From positions 1-39,750 of the forward strand of contig JAAXGI010000006.1 of the NCBI GenBank assembly GCA_012267505.1: DNA of 39,750 bases. Reading direction: 5' to 3'. Origin of the DNA: Gemmatimonadota bacterium. Its GTDB lineage: Bacteria; Gemmatimonadota; Gemmatimonadetes; Longimicrobiales; Gaopeijiaceae. The position numbers and the translations under genes were made by a program. The notes under the pieces were generated by a model, which was given only the letters and a program-made list of their open reading frames with translations, was not told where the DNA came from and did not search any database. The stretch's first letter is position 1. Every line of letters begins with the position of its first letter. Shown here one piece after another: positions 1 to 8,658 of the stretch.

Positions 1-1977
1 GACCTGCTCCTGGAAGAGCGGGACCCCGAGCGTCTTCTCCAGGATCGGCTCGAGCGATGGGTGGGGGTAGGCCACCGCTTCCTCGCCGTTCCGGCGGCGG
101 AGGTAGGGGTGCACCATCCCTCCCGCGATCGGGCCCGGACGGACAATGCTGATCGCGATGACGAGGTCGTAGTACCCGCGGGGCCCCAGCCGGGGCAGCA
201 TGGACATCTGCGCGCGGCTCTCTACCTGGAAGACCCCGACGGTGTCGGCGCGCCTGATCATGGCGAAGGTGTCGGGATCGTCTGCAGGAATCGCGGCCAG
301 GGTGAAGCTCTCGCCCCAGTGGTCGCGGATGAGGCGAAGGGAGCGTTCGATCACAGTCAGCATCCCGAGGCCGAGGAGGTCGACCTTGAAGAGCTTCAGG
401 CTCTCGAGGTCCTCCTTGTCCCACTGGATGACGGTGCGGCCGTGCATTGCGCCGTTCTCGACGGGCACAAGATCCTGCACCGGCTTCTGTCCGAGGAGAA
501 ATCCGCCGGGGTGGATGGAGAGGTGGCGGGGACAGCCCTGGATCTCCGCCACCAGGCGGAGGAAATCCCCGCTCCCTGCGGGATCGAGACCGGCGCTCGC
601 CACGAGCTGCCGGTCCAACCGGTCGGATCGCCCGACGAGCCGGGCGAGGCGGTGAAGGGTCGTCTCGGCGAACCCGAGCACCTTGCCTACATCCCGGACC
701 GCGGACCGCGCACGGTAGCGGACGAAGTTGGCCACCATTGCGGCGTGGGTGCGTCCATGCCTCCGGTAGAGGTACTGGATGACCTCCTCGCGGCGACGGT
801 GCTCGATATCCAGGTCGATGTCGGGCGGCTCATCTCGCTCCCGGGAGATGAAGCGTTCGAAGAGAAGCTCCATCCGGACCGGGTCGACCGCGGTGATGCC
901 CAGGCAGTAGCACACCGCGGAGTTGGCTGCGGAACCCCGCCCCTGGCAGAGGATCCCGTTCTCGCCGCAGAACCGGACGAGATCCCACATGGTGAGGAAG
1001 TAGCCCTCGTAGGCCAGCTTCCCGATGATCTCGAGCTCGCGTTCGAGCTGGATCCGGACCCTCTCCGGAACGGACCCGCCGTAGCGTTGCCTCGCTCCGC
1101 GGAAGGTGAGTTCCCGCAGCCGCTCTCCGGAGGTCTTCCCGTCCGGGAGACGCTCGGAGGGATAGCGGTAACGGATCGTGTCCAGGGAGAAGCGGCAGCG
1201 TGCCGCGACCTCGAGCGTGCGGGCGACCGAGTCCGGGTCGTCGTGGAAGAGCGCCTGGAAGGCGGCCGGGGACTTGAGATCGTGCTCCGCGTTGGGCCTG
1301 ATCCAGCGCCCCGCCTCCGCGATCCGCACCCCGCCGTGGCGGATGCAGGTCAGGACGTCCTGAAGCCGGCGCCTCGAGGCATGGTGATAGAGCACCTCGG
1401 TCGCCGCCACCGTCGGGATCCGGTAACGCTGCGCCCGCTCCCGGAGCCGCCGCTCCCGCCACACCTCCTCGGCGCGGCGATGGCGGGTCACGAGCGCGTA
1501 GAGCCTGTCGCCGAAGGCCTCCTTCAGGTCGCGGGCCACGAAGGCCGGATCAGGCCCCTGCACGAGGAGGCTTTCCTCCCCGCCCCAGAGGGCGATCAGC
1601 CCGGCGGCGTGGGCGAAGACTTCATTCCACTCGACGGCACTCTCTCCCTTCGGGGAGCGGAGCCGCCCGGCGGAGATCAGCCGGCAGAGGTGCGCGTAGC
1701 CCTCTCTTTCCCCGGCGAGGAGGAGGATCGAGGAGCCGTCGACGATGCTCACCTGGGCACCGATGACCAGGTGAAGCCCCGTCTCGCGGGCCTTCACATG
1801 CGCCCGCACGGCGCCGTAGACGCCGTCCCGATCTGCTAGGCAGAGCGAGCCGATCCCGAACGCCGCCGCCCTCTCCAGGAGTTCACCGGGGCGGCTCGCT
1901 CCCTCGAGGAAGGAGTAATGGCTCCTGCAGCAGAGCGGTGCATAGGTGGAGGGAGCACGCCCTCCCCGGGCCGGCAT
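1..1977 (-). CDS. dnaE2: Error-prone DNA polymerase III alpha subunit DnaE2/ImuC (partial, 3' end beyond the left edge)
   Basis: This is the C-family translesion polymerase of the SOS mutasome; with ImuA and ImuB it carries out damage-induced mutagenesis at the replication clamp. Reading the minus strand from the ATG at 1977 gives 659 codons without a stop, about 60% of the usual length of roughly 1,050 residues. The N-terminus is a PHP domain ([21 protein letters not shown]). Further on come [11 protein letters not shown] (about residue 210), the DnaE2 hallmark [19 protein letters not shown] (about 340-360) and the catalytic [14 protein letters not shown] (about 388-400), where the polymerase aspartates are present. 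The last visible residues, [10 protein letters not shown], are typical family sequence. The start lies 7 bp after the imuB stop, with AGGG five bases upstream. The first PHP metal-ligand histidines appear to be replaced (CCRSHYS where LHxHSxYS is usual). Confidence 0.96.
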   Translation of the reverse strand, partial: MPARGGRAPSTYAPLCCRSHYSFLEGASRPGELLERAAAFGIGSLCLADRDGVYGAVRAHVKARETGLHLVIGAQVSIVDGSSILLLAGEREGYAHLCRLISAGRLRSPKGESAVEWNEVFAHAAGLIALWGGEESLLVQGPDPAFVARDLKEAFGDRLYALVTRHRRAEEVWRERRLRERAQRYRIPTVAATEVLYHHASRRRLQDVLTCIRHGGVRIAEAGRWIRPNAEHDLKSPAAFQALFHDDPDSVARTLEVAARCRFSLDTIRYRYPSERLPDGKTSGERLRELTFRGARQRYGGSVPERVRIQLERELEIIGKLAYEGYFLTMWDLVRFCGENGILCQGRGSAANSAVCYCLGITAVDPVRMELLFERFISRERDEPPDIDLDIEHRRREEVIQYLYRRHGRTHAAMVANFVRYRARSAVRDVGKVLGFAETTLHRLARLVGRSDRLDRQLVASAGLDPAGSGDFLRLVAEIQGCPRHLSIHPGGFLLGQKPVQDLVPVENGAMHGRTVIQWDKEDLESLKLFKVDLLGLGMLTVIERSLRLIRDHWGESFTLAAIPADDPDTFAMIRRADTVGVFQVESRAQMSMLPRLGPRGYYDLVIAISIVRPGPIAGGMVHPYLRRRNGEEAVAYPHPSLEPILEKTLGVPLFQEQV

Positions 1978-1984
1978 CGTCGCC

Positions 1985-3463
1985 CTACTCCACCTTTCCG
2001 TGAAGGAACCACCCCTCCCGCTTCCGGTCGTAGTAGATCCAGAGCCAAGGGCCCTCATCCGTGCGGACGAAGTGATACTCACGGTGCGCTCCAGAGCCCC
2101 ACCATCCCCCCGAGAGGATGTAGGGTCCGGCGCTCTCGCGGACGGAGCCCCCCCTCTCTGCACGGAGTGCGGCACCGTTCGGGACCGCGCTCGTGCGCGG
2201 AAGCTGGACAGGTCTCGGAAAGAACCGCCGCACGAGCGGACGGAGCTGGATCCGCCTCGGCCTCGGGAGCGGAACCGCTTCCATCGTCTCCCAGGTGAAG
2301 CGTGCCTCCGGAAGGTGCCCGGGGCGGAGGCACGCCCGGAGCACACCTCCCTCGAACCGGGCCCGGAGCTGCGCCAGGGCGCGGTTGGCCGCACCCAGAT
2401 CCCGGGCCGAGGCTTTCCGGAAAAGCTCCTCCTGCCGGTCGCCGGGCCGGATTCCCCCGAGCTCCATCCGGATGTCCGTCACGCCGGCCGGGAGCGCCGT
2501 TGCCTCCATGCGGAGCCGGAGGAGCTCGAGGAGCTGCGTCCCGTCCAGCGTCGGCTCGGCCGGCCGGAGCGTCGAGTTCCTCCGGGAGCGGTCGTCCAGA
2601 TGGAGGGTGAGGTGGAGCGAGGCCATCACCTCGTGGCGCCCCCGCAGCACCTCGAGGAGCGGGGCAAGAAGCTTTTCCATCAGGAGCAGGAGGCGCCCCC
2701 GGTCGGACTCCGCGTGATCGAGGGAGATCCGTGCCGCTGCCGGCTCGGCGGGAGCGTCGGGCCGGAGGGGGGGCGAGAGATCTCCCGACGCCAGCCGGTG
2801 CAGCCGGTATGCCCGCCGCCCGAGACGCGAGCGGATCCCGGAGGGGGGCAGGTCCAGGAAGCCGCCCAGGGTGTGGATGCCGAGGCGGGCCAGGAGCTGC
2901 CGGACCCGGGGTGTCAGGTCGAGGCGATCCAGGGGGACGCCCCGGATCCCGGCCTCCTCCTCTTCAGGTGTCCGGAAGACGACGACCCGCTCGCACCCCT
3001 TCGCCGATGCGTAGCTGCCGAAGCGGGAAAAACCCACCGCCACGCTGCACCGGAGGCCGCCGCCGGCCACTTCGTCACGGATGAGCCGCGCCCACTCCCC
3101 GAGACGGGGATAGAGCCGGGAGAGGCCCGAGGCAACGAGCCAGAAGACCCCGGGCTCATCGCGCGAGGCCTCGACGCCGGGGGCAAGCCGCCGGAGCCGC
3201 GATGCCAGCGAGACCACGGCCTCCTCGATGGACGGGCCGGAGACGACGTCCGCCCGGAGGTCGGAGGAGAGCGCGAGCGCCGCACCGTAGCGCATCCCCG
3301 GAAGAACACCGAGGGCCCGGGCCCGCCTGTTCACCCAGAGGATCCTGCCCTGTATCCTCTCCCGGTCCACCACCGCCGCCGGATGCCCTTCCCACTCCGG
3401 ACGTTCCCGCAGGAGGAGCTGCAGCGGGAGGGCCGGGACGTCAACACAGGCCGTCCGTTCCAC
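1985..3463 (-). CDS. imuB: ImuB, catalytically inactive Y-family polymerase-like mutasome protein
   Basis: ImuB links DnaE2 and ImuA to the beta clamp; it has the Y-family fold but no polymerase activity. I chose a GTG start at 3463, giving 492 aa, because a GGAG lies 7-8 bases upstream and the family start [13 protein letters not shown] follows at once. A longer in-frame reading from 3583 adds a non-homologous, Arg/Ser-rich head. Family segments include [36 protein letters not shown], a helix-hairpin-helix-like [17 protein letters not shown], a little-finger region, and the ImuB C-terminus [10 protein letters not shown]...[17 protein letters not shown]. The second catalytic Asp-Glu pair of active Y-family enzymes is absent (SGLSRLYP at about residue 112). 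QEELF is a possible weak clamp-binding pentapeptide. The start overlaps the imuA end by 23 bp, suggesting translational coupling. Confidence 0.94.
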   Translation of the reverse strand: MERTACVDVPALPLQLLLRERPEWEGHPAAVVDRERIQGRILWVNRRARALGVLPGMRYGAALALSSDLRADVVSGPSIEEAVVSLASRLRRLAPGVEASRDEPGVFWLVASGLSRLYPRLGEWARLIRDEVAGGGLRCSVAVGFSRFGSYASAKGCERVVVFRTPEEEEAGIRGVPLDRLDLTPRVRQLLARLGIHTLGGFLDLPPSGIRSRLGRRAYRLHRLASGDLSPPLRPDAPAEPAAARISLDHAESDRGRLLLLMEKLLAPLLEVLRGRHEVMASLHLTLHLDDRSRRNSTLRPAEPTLDGTQLLELLRLRMEATALPAGVTDIRMELGGIRPGDRQEELFRKASARDLGAANRALAQLRARFEGGVLRACLRPGHLPEARFTWETMEAVPLPRPRRIQLRPLVRRFFPRPVQLPRTSAVPNGAALRAERGGSVRESAGPYILSGGWWGSGAHREYHFVRTDEGPWLWIYYDRKREGWFLHGKVE

Positions 3464-4097
3464 GGCACGTCTCCATATGGCTCCACCCCGGAGCCCCCTG
3501 CCTGTCCTTCGTGATCCGGATCTCCCAGTCGAAACGGCCGAAGGCGGTTTTCGAGATCCGGCCCTCCCCGCGGAGCGATACAAGGGGCCCGAGCGAGGGC
3601 GCGCCCTCCTTCTTCCGGGTAAGGCAGAGGAGCGTCGTACGGTGCCTCCGGGCGAGCGCGGCCAGCCGGCTCTGGACAGCCAGGCGCATCCCGGCCTGCG
3701 TCTTCAGGTCGAGCACCACGAGACCAAAGGCCCCGCAACGGAGAAGCCCTTCGGCCGCGCTGCAGACGGCGGGAAGATCGGGAACGCGAACGACCGGCAG
3801 GGCCTCGAGGTCGATTCCCCACCCGGCGAGGTCCGGCGGGAAGAAAACCGAGTCGCCGAGGCCGATCCACGCCGCAAGCTCTCCCCCCTCCTGGGCCTCG
3901 AGAACCAGGGCCGCAGCAGCCGTGAGGACCGGGGCCGCGCCCGAGTCCGACACCTCGACAATCCGCCCCGCAAGGGACCGAAGGCTCCAAGCCGCCCCGG
4001 CAATGCCCTCCCCCGGCCCCGGCCCGTCCCGCAGTACGGAGGGACCGGCAACCGCCTGCAGCCGCAGGCCGCAGGCCCCCTCGGCAGAAGGACTCAT
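3441..4097 (-). CDS. imuA: ImuA-like RecA-fold mutasome accessory protein
   Basis: The product is 218 aa starting MSPSAEG. The ATG at 4097 has GGGAG six bases upstream, preferred over an upstream in-frame ATG at 4175. ImuA proteins are RecA-fold partners of ImuB that support damage-induced mutagenesis. The middle follows the RecA core loosely: GRIVEVSDSGAAPVLTAAA sits where RecA has its Walker A region, followed by AWIGLGDSVFFPPDLAGWGI and LGLVVLDL-type strands. The P-loop consensus GxxxxGK[ST] is missing, so ATP binding is doubtful. Assignment rests mainly on position between lexA and imuB, size, and this remnant RecA pattern. The 3' end overlaps imuB by 23 bp. Confidence 0.82.
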   Translation of the reverse strand: MSPSAEGACGLRLQAVAGPSVLRDGPGPGEGIAGAAWSLRSLAGRIVEVSDSGAAPVLTAAAALVLEAQEGGELAAWIGLGDSVFFPPDLAGWGIDLEALPVVRVPDLPAVCSAAEGLLRCGAFGLVVLDLKTQAGMRLAVQSRLAALARRHRTTLLCLTRKKEGAPSLGPLVSLRGEGRISKTAFGRFDWEIRITKDRQGAPGWSHMETCRGTDGLC

Positions 4098-4184
4098 GAA
4101 AAACTCCCGGAAACTTCCGTGTGCCCCGGGCCGGAGTGCCGGAAAAACACCTGCGTGCGGTCCGCGCGTCCGCACCCCTCACCC

Positions 4185-4793
4185 TCACCCGTCCAGCTGA
4201 CGCCTCACTTCCACCACCTTGCCCAGGATCCGGCATGCGCCAGGCTCCGGGAGGATCGGTGCAAAGTCCGGATTTTCCGGGTGGAGCTCGATCCGCCCCC
4301 GCTTCAGGCTGAACCTCTTGATCGTGGCCTCGTCCTCCACCAGGGCAACGACGATATCCCCCGAGGAAGCCTCGGCCTGCCGCCTCACGATCACGATGTC
4401 CCCAGGGAGGATGCACGCCCCGGTCATGCTCCTTCCCCGGACCCGGAGGCCGAACAGCTCCGCCGGCCCATGCCGATGCAGCCGGACCGGCAGGTAGCCC
4501 TCGTGCTCCTCAAGAGCCATATCGAGTTCACCCGCAGGCACCCGCCCGAGAAGCGGAACCATCCGCATGCCGAGCTTCTCCGGAAGCCGGTAGCACCTGG
4601 ATTTTCCCGGCACCTTCGTCAGGCGCCGCTCTTCCACCAGGCGCTCGAGATGCTGGCGGGCCGTCTGCACGGAGAGGAAGCCGAACGCGTCCTGGACCTC
4701 CCGGACCGTGGGGGGAATGTCCTCGAGAATCCGCCTGCGCACGTACCAGTAGACCTTCTCGCGGGTCTGGCCGGGGGGGGTAATTGGACTCAT
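4185..4793 (-). CDS. lexA: LexA-type SOS repressor (S24 self-cleaving)
   Basis: The product is 202 aa. The N-terminal winged helix (residues 1-70) includes PPTVREVQDAFGFLSVQTAR. The C-terminal S24 latch domain has the A87-G88 self-cleavage site (GRVPAGEL), the nucleophile Ser122 (RGRSMTG) and the general base Lys159 (EATIKRF). On RecA-promoted self-cleavage it should derepress its targets, most obviously its own operon lexA-imuA-imuB-dnaE2. The gene is followed after 87 bp by imuA. Upstream of the ATG there is no Shine-Dalgarno sequence, and a candidate promoter ends so close to the ATG that a leaderless mRNA is plausible. Codons 5-7 contain a run of eight C (G on the plus strand). This may be a cassette-specific LexA; a second copy elsewhere cannot be excluded. 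Confidence 0.95.
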   Translation of the reverse strand: MSPITPPGQTREKVYWYVRRRILEDIPPTVREVQDAFGFLSVQTARQHLERLVEERRLTKVPGKSRCYRLPEKLGMRMVPLLGRVPAGELDMALEEHEGYLPVRLHRHGPAELFGLRVRGRSMTGACILPGDIVIVRRQAEASSGDIVVALVEDEATIKRFSLKRGRIELHPENPDFAPILPEPGACRILGKVVEVRRQLDG

Positions 4794-4799
4794 GTCGGG

Positions 4800-4828
4800 A
4801 ATATGACGTACTTTTATATGTTATGCAA
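4800..4828 (-). promoter_or_regulatory. Candidate promoter and LexA operator region of the lexA-imu-dnaE2 cassette
   Basis: On the minus strand TTGCAT and CATATT are separated by 17 bp, resembling -35 and -10 boxes. The predicted start of transcription falls at or within a few bases of the lexA ATG at 4793. The segment is an AT-rich island in very GC-rich DNA. It holds the plus-strand direct repeat ATATG at 4801-4805 and 4816-4820 followed by TTATG at 4821-4825, and ATAT arms flanking an 11-bp spacer. These are candidate LexA half-sites, since such cassettes are usually autoregulated. No known LexA box consensus is matched exactly. Confidence 0.45.
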
Positions 4829-5086
4829 CCGGCGGGCGCGGGACCGGGAAGGATGCGCCCACGCCCGCGCCGACCGGAGCCGCAAAAGCCCCGTGGCCCT
4901 CGGGGAAAGCCACGCCGCCGACCGCACGAGACCGCTCCCCGCCCCGGGGAAGAAGGCCCCATGCAGCAGTCTGCGGGCGAGCGGCAGCCTGATCTGAGGG
5001 GTGGGAAATGCACGCCGGCATGACGACGGGCACGGACGGGCCGCCGGGAATCCGTGCGGTCGCGCCGCCGGATCCGGGACTTCCGA

Positions 5087-5159
5087 CTCCCGCGGCAGGA
5101 CTCGAACCTGCGACTCGGTGGTTAACAGCCACCTGCTCTACCAGCTGAGCTACGCGGGA
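5087..5159 (-). tRNA. tRNA-Asn (anticodon GTT)
   Basis: The 73-nt minus-strand sequence folds as a complete cloverleaf: acceptor stem TCCCGCG/CGCGGGA, D stem GCTC/GAGC, anticodon stem GGTGG/CCACC around the loop CTGTTAA (anticodon GTT), and T stem GCAGG/CCTGC with TTCGAGT. The discriminator base is G. CCA is not encoded (TCG follows). Translated open frames across this locus are tRNA artefacts. Confidence 0.98.
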
Positions 5160-5315
5160 CCAGCGCCGGGCGAGGCCCGGCGAGAGGAATGAATACCCCG
5201 CCGGAGAGCAGAGTGTCAACCGCGGTGCCGGCACCGGGAGAGAGGGGCGTGCGCTCTGCCTTTCGGGCCGGTCGCCCGGCAGATACCCCACGATTCCGAC
5301 ACCTCCTCTCCCGGA

Positions 5316-5840
5316 TCAGAGAAGGTCGAAGAGAACCCCGAGCCTCCAGAGAAGCTGATCCTCCGGGACATCAACCCACTCGTAGCGCGCCTCCCCGAAG
5401 AGCCGGAGCCTGGCGAGCGCCACCTCGGCGCCAGCGCCGAGGCCCGGCCCGAGAGCGCCGGCATCATCTCCCGGGTCCACCGGATCCAGGCTCCGGTACG
5501 CGATTCCCCCCGAGAGGTAGGGACGGATGAGCGGCACGGGGATCCGGAAGTTCGCGTCGAGGGTGAGGCCGGTGAGTCCGCAGTCAGGCTCGCCGGAAGG
5601 GCATTCCGGGGAAAAGCGTGCCCATGACGCCATGACGTCGAGGGGAAGGAGAGGGATCGCCACCCCTGCCCGCAATCCCACCCCCGGGGCGCCCCCGAAG
5701 GACTCGGCGGCGTGGACGAAGTGGCCCCCGACCCGGAGCTGGGCGGAGATCCCGGCAGGCAGGGCCCAGAGACCCGGCCACACCGCGCAGGAGAGAAGGA
5801 GGAGACCGGCGCGGTTGCGCCGGGCCGGTCTCCGGGACAC
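5316..5840 (-). CDS. Small outer-membrane beta-barrel-like protein
   Basis: With a GTG start at 5840 the product is 174 aa. It opens with a basic stretch and a hydrophobic signal (AGLLLLSCAVWPGLWALP) ending near GISA-QLRVG. The rest alternates short hydrophobic strands and turns (GVGLRAGVAIPLLPL, IPVPLIRPYLSGGIAYRSL, ARLRLFGEARYEWVDV) and ends LGVLFDLL, as in porin-like or OmpA-type barrels. CPSGEPDC may form a loop disulfide. The start follows the DsbA-like gene by 10 bp, so the two are probably co-transcribed; that gene could supply the disulfide, which is inference. The ribosome site is weak, and a GTG at 5867 is an alternative start. Precise function is unknown. Confidence 0.72.
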   Translation of the reverse strand: MSRRPARRNRAGLLLLSCAVWPGLWALPAGISAQLRVGGHFVHAAESFGGAPGVGLRAGVAIPLLPLDVMASWARFSPECPSGEPDCGLTGLTLDANFRIPVPLIRPYLSGGIAYRSLDPVDPGDDAGALGPGLGAGAEVALARLRLFGEARYEWVDVPEDQLLWRLGVLFDLL

Positions 5841-5850
5841 TGCGCCGCGT

Positions 5851-6642
5851 TCAGGCGTCCGGCGCACCGGGCCCTGCCCCGGCGGGATCACCGGTCGGGA
5901 GAGGATCCCCCCGGGATTCGGCGACCAGGCGACGCAGGACGTTCTGGAAGTCGGCGAGCGGAGGGGCACCCCGCACCGGGGAGCCCTGCACGATGAAGGT
6001 GGGGGTGGCCGTGACCCCGACCTGGTGCGCGACATTGTTGTTCCGCGTGAGGCGCGCCGATGCGGCCTCACCGTCGAGGCACGCCGTGAAGGCGTCCGGG
6101 TCGAAGCCGAGCTCCTCCGCATACGAGACGAACACCTCCCTCGCCCCGTCCGGGGGACTCGCAAGCCACTCCTCGCGTTGCACGAAGAGGTGGTCGCGCA
6201 TCCGGGCAAACCCCTCGGTTCGCCCGATCTCGTCGGCACAGATGCCCGTCAGCCCCGCGAGATCCCCATTCGGGAACCCCCCGATGCTGATCGGAACGTA
6301 CTTCCAGAGGACGTCTCCGGAGGTGACGAACTCGTCGTGGAGCGCGGGATAGTCGGCGTTGTGGAAGTTCGCGCAGTAGATGCACCCGAAGTCGCTGAAG
6401 TCCACGACCCCGATCGCAGCGGTCATGACGCTGCCCTCGTTGACGCCGATCTGTCTGAGATCGAAAACATCCTGGCGACTCTCCGTCCCCGGCGGGGGGA
6501 GGGAAGAGGCCGCACGGGCCGCGGGCGCGCTCTGCGCCTCCCCGCTCTCACCCCCGCAACCCGGTAGGAGAAGGACCGAACAGAGGACAGGCCAGGTTCG
6601 TCCGAGAACGAACCGCATCCGCCGCAACCTTGCATCTGCCAT
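5851..6642 (-). CDS. DsbA-family thioredoxin-fold lipoprotein
   Basis: The product is 263 aa; the ATG at 6642 has GGAG five bases upstream. A lipobox, LLLPGC (Cys29), anchors it in a membrane facing the periplasm. The domain follows DsbA/thioredoxin-like families: VVDFSDFGCIYC with the redox pair Cys87-x-x-Cys90, a helical insertion (ICADEIGRTEGFARMRDHLF), and the cis-proline loop VTATPTFIVQG near the end. The expected role is disulfide exchange in exported proteins, for which this window has many candidates. A Gly/Pro-rich tail follows. The gene is directly upstream of a barrel protein. Whether it acts as oxidase, isomerase or reductase cannot be told from sequence. Confidence 0.88.
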   Translation of the reverse strand: MADARLRRMRFVLGRTWPVLCSVLLLPGCGGESGEAQSAPAARAASSLPPPGTESRQDVFDLRQIGVNEGSVMTAAIGVVDFSDFGCIYCANFHNADYPALHDEFVTSGDVLWKYVPISIGGFPNGDLAGLTGICADEIGRTEGFARMRDHLFVQREEWLASPPDGAREVFVSYAEELGFDPDAFTACLDGEAASARLTRNNNVAHQVGVTATPTFIVQGSPVRGAPPLADFQNVLRRLVAESRGDPLPTGDPAGAGPGAPDA

Positions 6643-7002
6643 ATCGACTCCAGGGGTAAGGACCGCCGCAACCTCAACCCCGGCCGGTGGAGGCGCAACC
6701 GCGCGCGAACGCCAACCGGAGCGGACGCCGCACCCGTGCAGAGGGCGTCACGGCATTTCCAAATAGAAACCCGGAGCGCGCCCCTGTCGAGCCGGGGGAG
6801 GGGTGGCAGCTAGGGAGACGGGGAGAGGTGGGGCACGCAGTGCCCCGGCGGCCAGCCATCTCTCCGCCCGCCGGGACCCGGGCCGAACCGGATGGCAGAG
6901 CGGCTTGCTCTCGGGCCGATAGCCGGGCTACGGTCCTTCCCGGCGGGAGGCGAGTCCGAGAGAGAGGGCACACGAGATCCACCCCCAGGAGAGGACGGAG
7001 TC
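6643..7002. other. Divergent intergenic region with a 7-bp stem-loop
   Basis: The 360 bp between the DsbA-like gene (minus) and the creatininase-like gene (plus) hold no convincing reading frame. A perfect inverted repeat GGGGCAC-GCA-GTGCCCC lies at 6830-6846. The right end has the purine-rich ribosome site AGAGGA of the plus-strand gene. Promoters for both directions are expected here, but I could not place boxes with confidence. Confidence 0.5.
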
Positions 7003-7797
7003 ATGAACAGACTTGCCGCGGCGTGCGCCGCCCTTCTCGTCGCAGCCCACGCCCGGGCACAGGAGGCACCGCGCAGCGTCTTTCTGGAAGAACTGACCAC
7101 AGTCGAGGCCGGGGAAGCGATCGCTGCCGGATACACGGCGATTCTTCTTCCCACCGCGGGCACCGAGCAGAACGGGCCGCATCTCGCGATCGGGAAGCAC
7201 ACCTACATCGTGCGGTACGCCGCGGGCCGGATCGCCGAGACGCTCGGGGGCACGCTCGTCGCTCCGGTCGTGACGTACGTGCCAGAGGGCAGTGTGGATC
7301 CGCCGACTGGCCACATGCGCTACCCGGGCACGATCACGCTCCCCGACGAATACTTCGAGCGCCTCGTCGAGTACGCAGCACGCAGTTTCCGGGCCCACGG
7401 GTTCACCGACATCCTCTTCATCGGCGACAGCGGAGGGAATCTCCCGGCGATGGCACGGGTGGCCGAAGCACTGAATGCGGAGTGGGAAGGCAGCGGAATC
7501 CGCGTGCATCACCTCGACGACTACTACGCCGACAACGGCTATGCCGAGTGGCTGGTTGCGCAGGGCGAGACGGAGGAAACCATCGGATCGCATGCCGGCC
7601 TCGATACCACCTCCGAGCTCCTCTTCGTGGCACCCGAGCATGTCCGCCGGGATCAGCTCGAGGCGGCCACCGGCCCACAGTGGGGAGGAGCGGCGGGCGA
7701 CCCCACCCGCGCTACCACAGAGTATGGAGAGATGGGGCTGCGGCTGAAGGTCGATGCGGCCGTGCGCCAGGCCCGAAGGCTCATGGGCGCACGCTGA
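7003..7797 (+). CDS. Exported creatininase-family protein with altered metal-ligand positions
   Basis: The product is 264 aa from the ATG at 7003 (AGAGGA seven bases upstream), with a signal peptide (MNRLAAACAALLVAAHARAQ). Family landmarks are TAGTEQNGPHLAIGKH (51-66), the GHMRYPGTITLP loop (103-114), IGDSGGN (140-146) and HAGLDTTSELL (197-207). Creatininase-fold amidohydrolases usually have EQHGPH, a downstream Asp, and NGHGGN. Here those places read EQNGPH, KH and GDSGGN, so several zinc/manganese ligands differ. It belongs to the family by fold pattern, but creatinine hydrolysis should not be assumed. It is predicted to be periplasmic or secreted, whereas classical members are cytoplasmic. 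It lies 90 bp upstream of an ABC importer and may share its transcript. Confidence 0.85.
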   Translation: MNRLAAACAALLVAAHARAQEAPRSVFLEELTTVEAGEAIAAGYTAILLPTAGTEQNGPHLAIGKHTYIVRYAAGRIAETLGGTLVAPVVTYVPEGSVDPPTGHMRYPGTITLPDEYFERLVEYAARSFRAHGFTDILFIGDSGGNLPAMARVAEALNAEWEGSGIRVHHLDDYYADNGYAEWLVAQGETEETIGSHAGLDTTSELLFVAPEHVRRDQLEAATGPQWGGAAGDPTRATTEYGEMGLRLKVDAAVRQARRLMGAR

Positions 7798-7887
7798 GCC
7801 GATGGGGATCCGGCCTGATCGCGGAGCACGCCGGAACCGGGCCGGGATGACCGGGGCAGCGCCCCGGAGGATCCCCGCGGCAGGGGG

Positions 7888-8658
7888 ATGGTCGCCGCTG
7901 TGATTGAGTTCAGCGAGGTCACGAAGCGCTTCCGGGACTCCAGAGGCCGCGAGATCCTCGCGCTGGACCGGATGAGCCTCCGCGTCGAGTCAGGGGAGAC
8001 GCTCTGCCTGATCGGAAGCAGCGGCTGCGGGAAGACGACCGCGATCAGGCTCGTCAACCGGCTCATCGAGCCGTCGCGCGGAAGCGTGATGCTCGACTCC
8101 CGGGATGTACGGACCCTCGACCCCATCGGGCTTCGCCGCCGGATCGGGTACGTGATCCAGACCGGCGGGCTCTTCCCGCACATGACGGTGGCCCGCAACA
8201 TCGGACTCCTCTGCGAGGTCGAGAAGTGGGCGCCGGGGGATCTCCGGCGGCGGGTCCACGAGCTTCTCGAGCTTGTGAACCTGCCCCCCGGAGATTTCGC
8301 CCACCGCTACCCGCGCGATCTTTCGGGCGGGCAGCGGCAACGGGTCGGCGTCGCACGCGCGCTTGCTCTGGACCCGCCCTACGTCCTGATGGACGAGCCT
8401 TTCGGCGCCCTCGATCCTATCAGCCGCGACCGGATTCACGAGGAATTCCTGCAGCTCAGGGACCGTGTCCGGAAGACGATCATCCTCGTCACGCACGATA
8501 TGGCCGAGGCGTTCAAGCTCGCCGACCGGATCGCGCTCATGGACCGCGGACAGGTCGTCCAAGTTGGCCGGAAGGAAGACTTCAGACGGAACCCGGCTAC
8601 ACCCTTCGTGTCGGACTTTCTCGGCAGCCATCTCCATGAGGGTGCCTTCCATGGCTAG
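7888..8658 (+). CDS. ABC importer ATPase, osmoprotectant/glycine-betaine type
   Basis: The product is 256 aa with all ABC motifs: Walker A GSSGCGKT (43-50), a Q loop at YVIQTGG, signature LSGGQRQRVGVARAL, Walker B YVLMDEPFGALDP and H loop ILVTHD. The sequence around TGGLFPHMTVARNI is typical of the OpuCA/ProV branch that takes up betaine, carnitine or related quaternary amines. It ends soon after the nucleotide-binding domain, so the C-terminal CBS ionic-strength sensor of OpuA-type ATPases is absent. The stop overlaps the next gene by 8 bp, indicating coupled translation with its membrane partner. The start is either the ATG at 7888 or the GTG at 7900; both follow the AGGGGG run. Confidence 0.93.
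   Translation: MVAAVIEFSEVTKRFRDSRGREILALDRMSLRVESGETLCLIGSSGCGKTTAIRLVNRLIEPSRGSVMLDSRDVRTLDPIGLRRRIGYVIQTGGLFPHMTVARNIGLLCEVEKWAPGDLRRRVHELLELVNLPPGDFAHRYPRDLSGGQRQRVGVARALALDPPYVLMDEPFGALDPISRDRIHEEFLQLRDRVRKTIILVTHDMAEAFKLADRIALMDRGQVVQVGRKEDFRRNPATPFVSDFLGSHLHEGAFHG

Noticed and set aside
61-1839. Long plus-strand open frame
   Set aside because: It is a shadow of dnaE2; the minus strand reads the family motifs of the polymerase without interruption.
4773-4780. Run of eight G at the start of lexA as a phase-variation tract
   Set aside because: Runs of eight G also occur in the TonB-type and cytochrome c genes, so it is not special in this genome.
1946-4997. Long plus-strand open frames opposite imuB, imuA and lexA
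   Set aside because: They show no family resemblance and are antisense to well-supported genes.
4821-5291. Minus-strand open frame with VAQLVEQVAVNHRVAG-like sequence
   Set aside because: It is the translation of the tRNA-Asn gene region, a familiar artefact.
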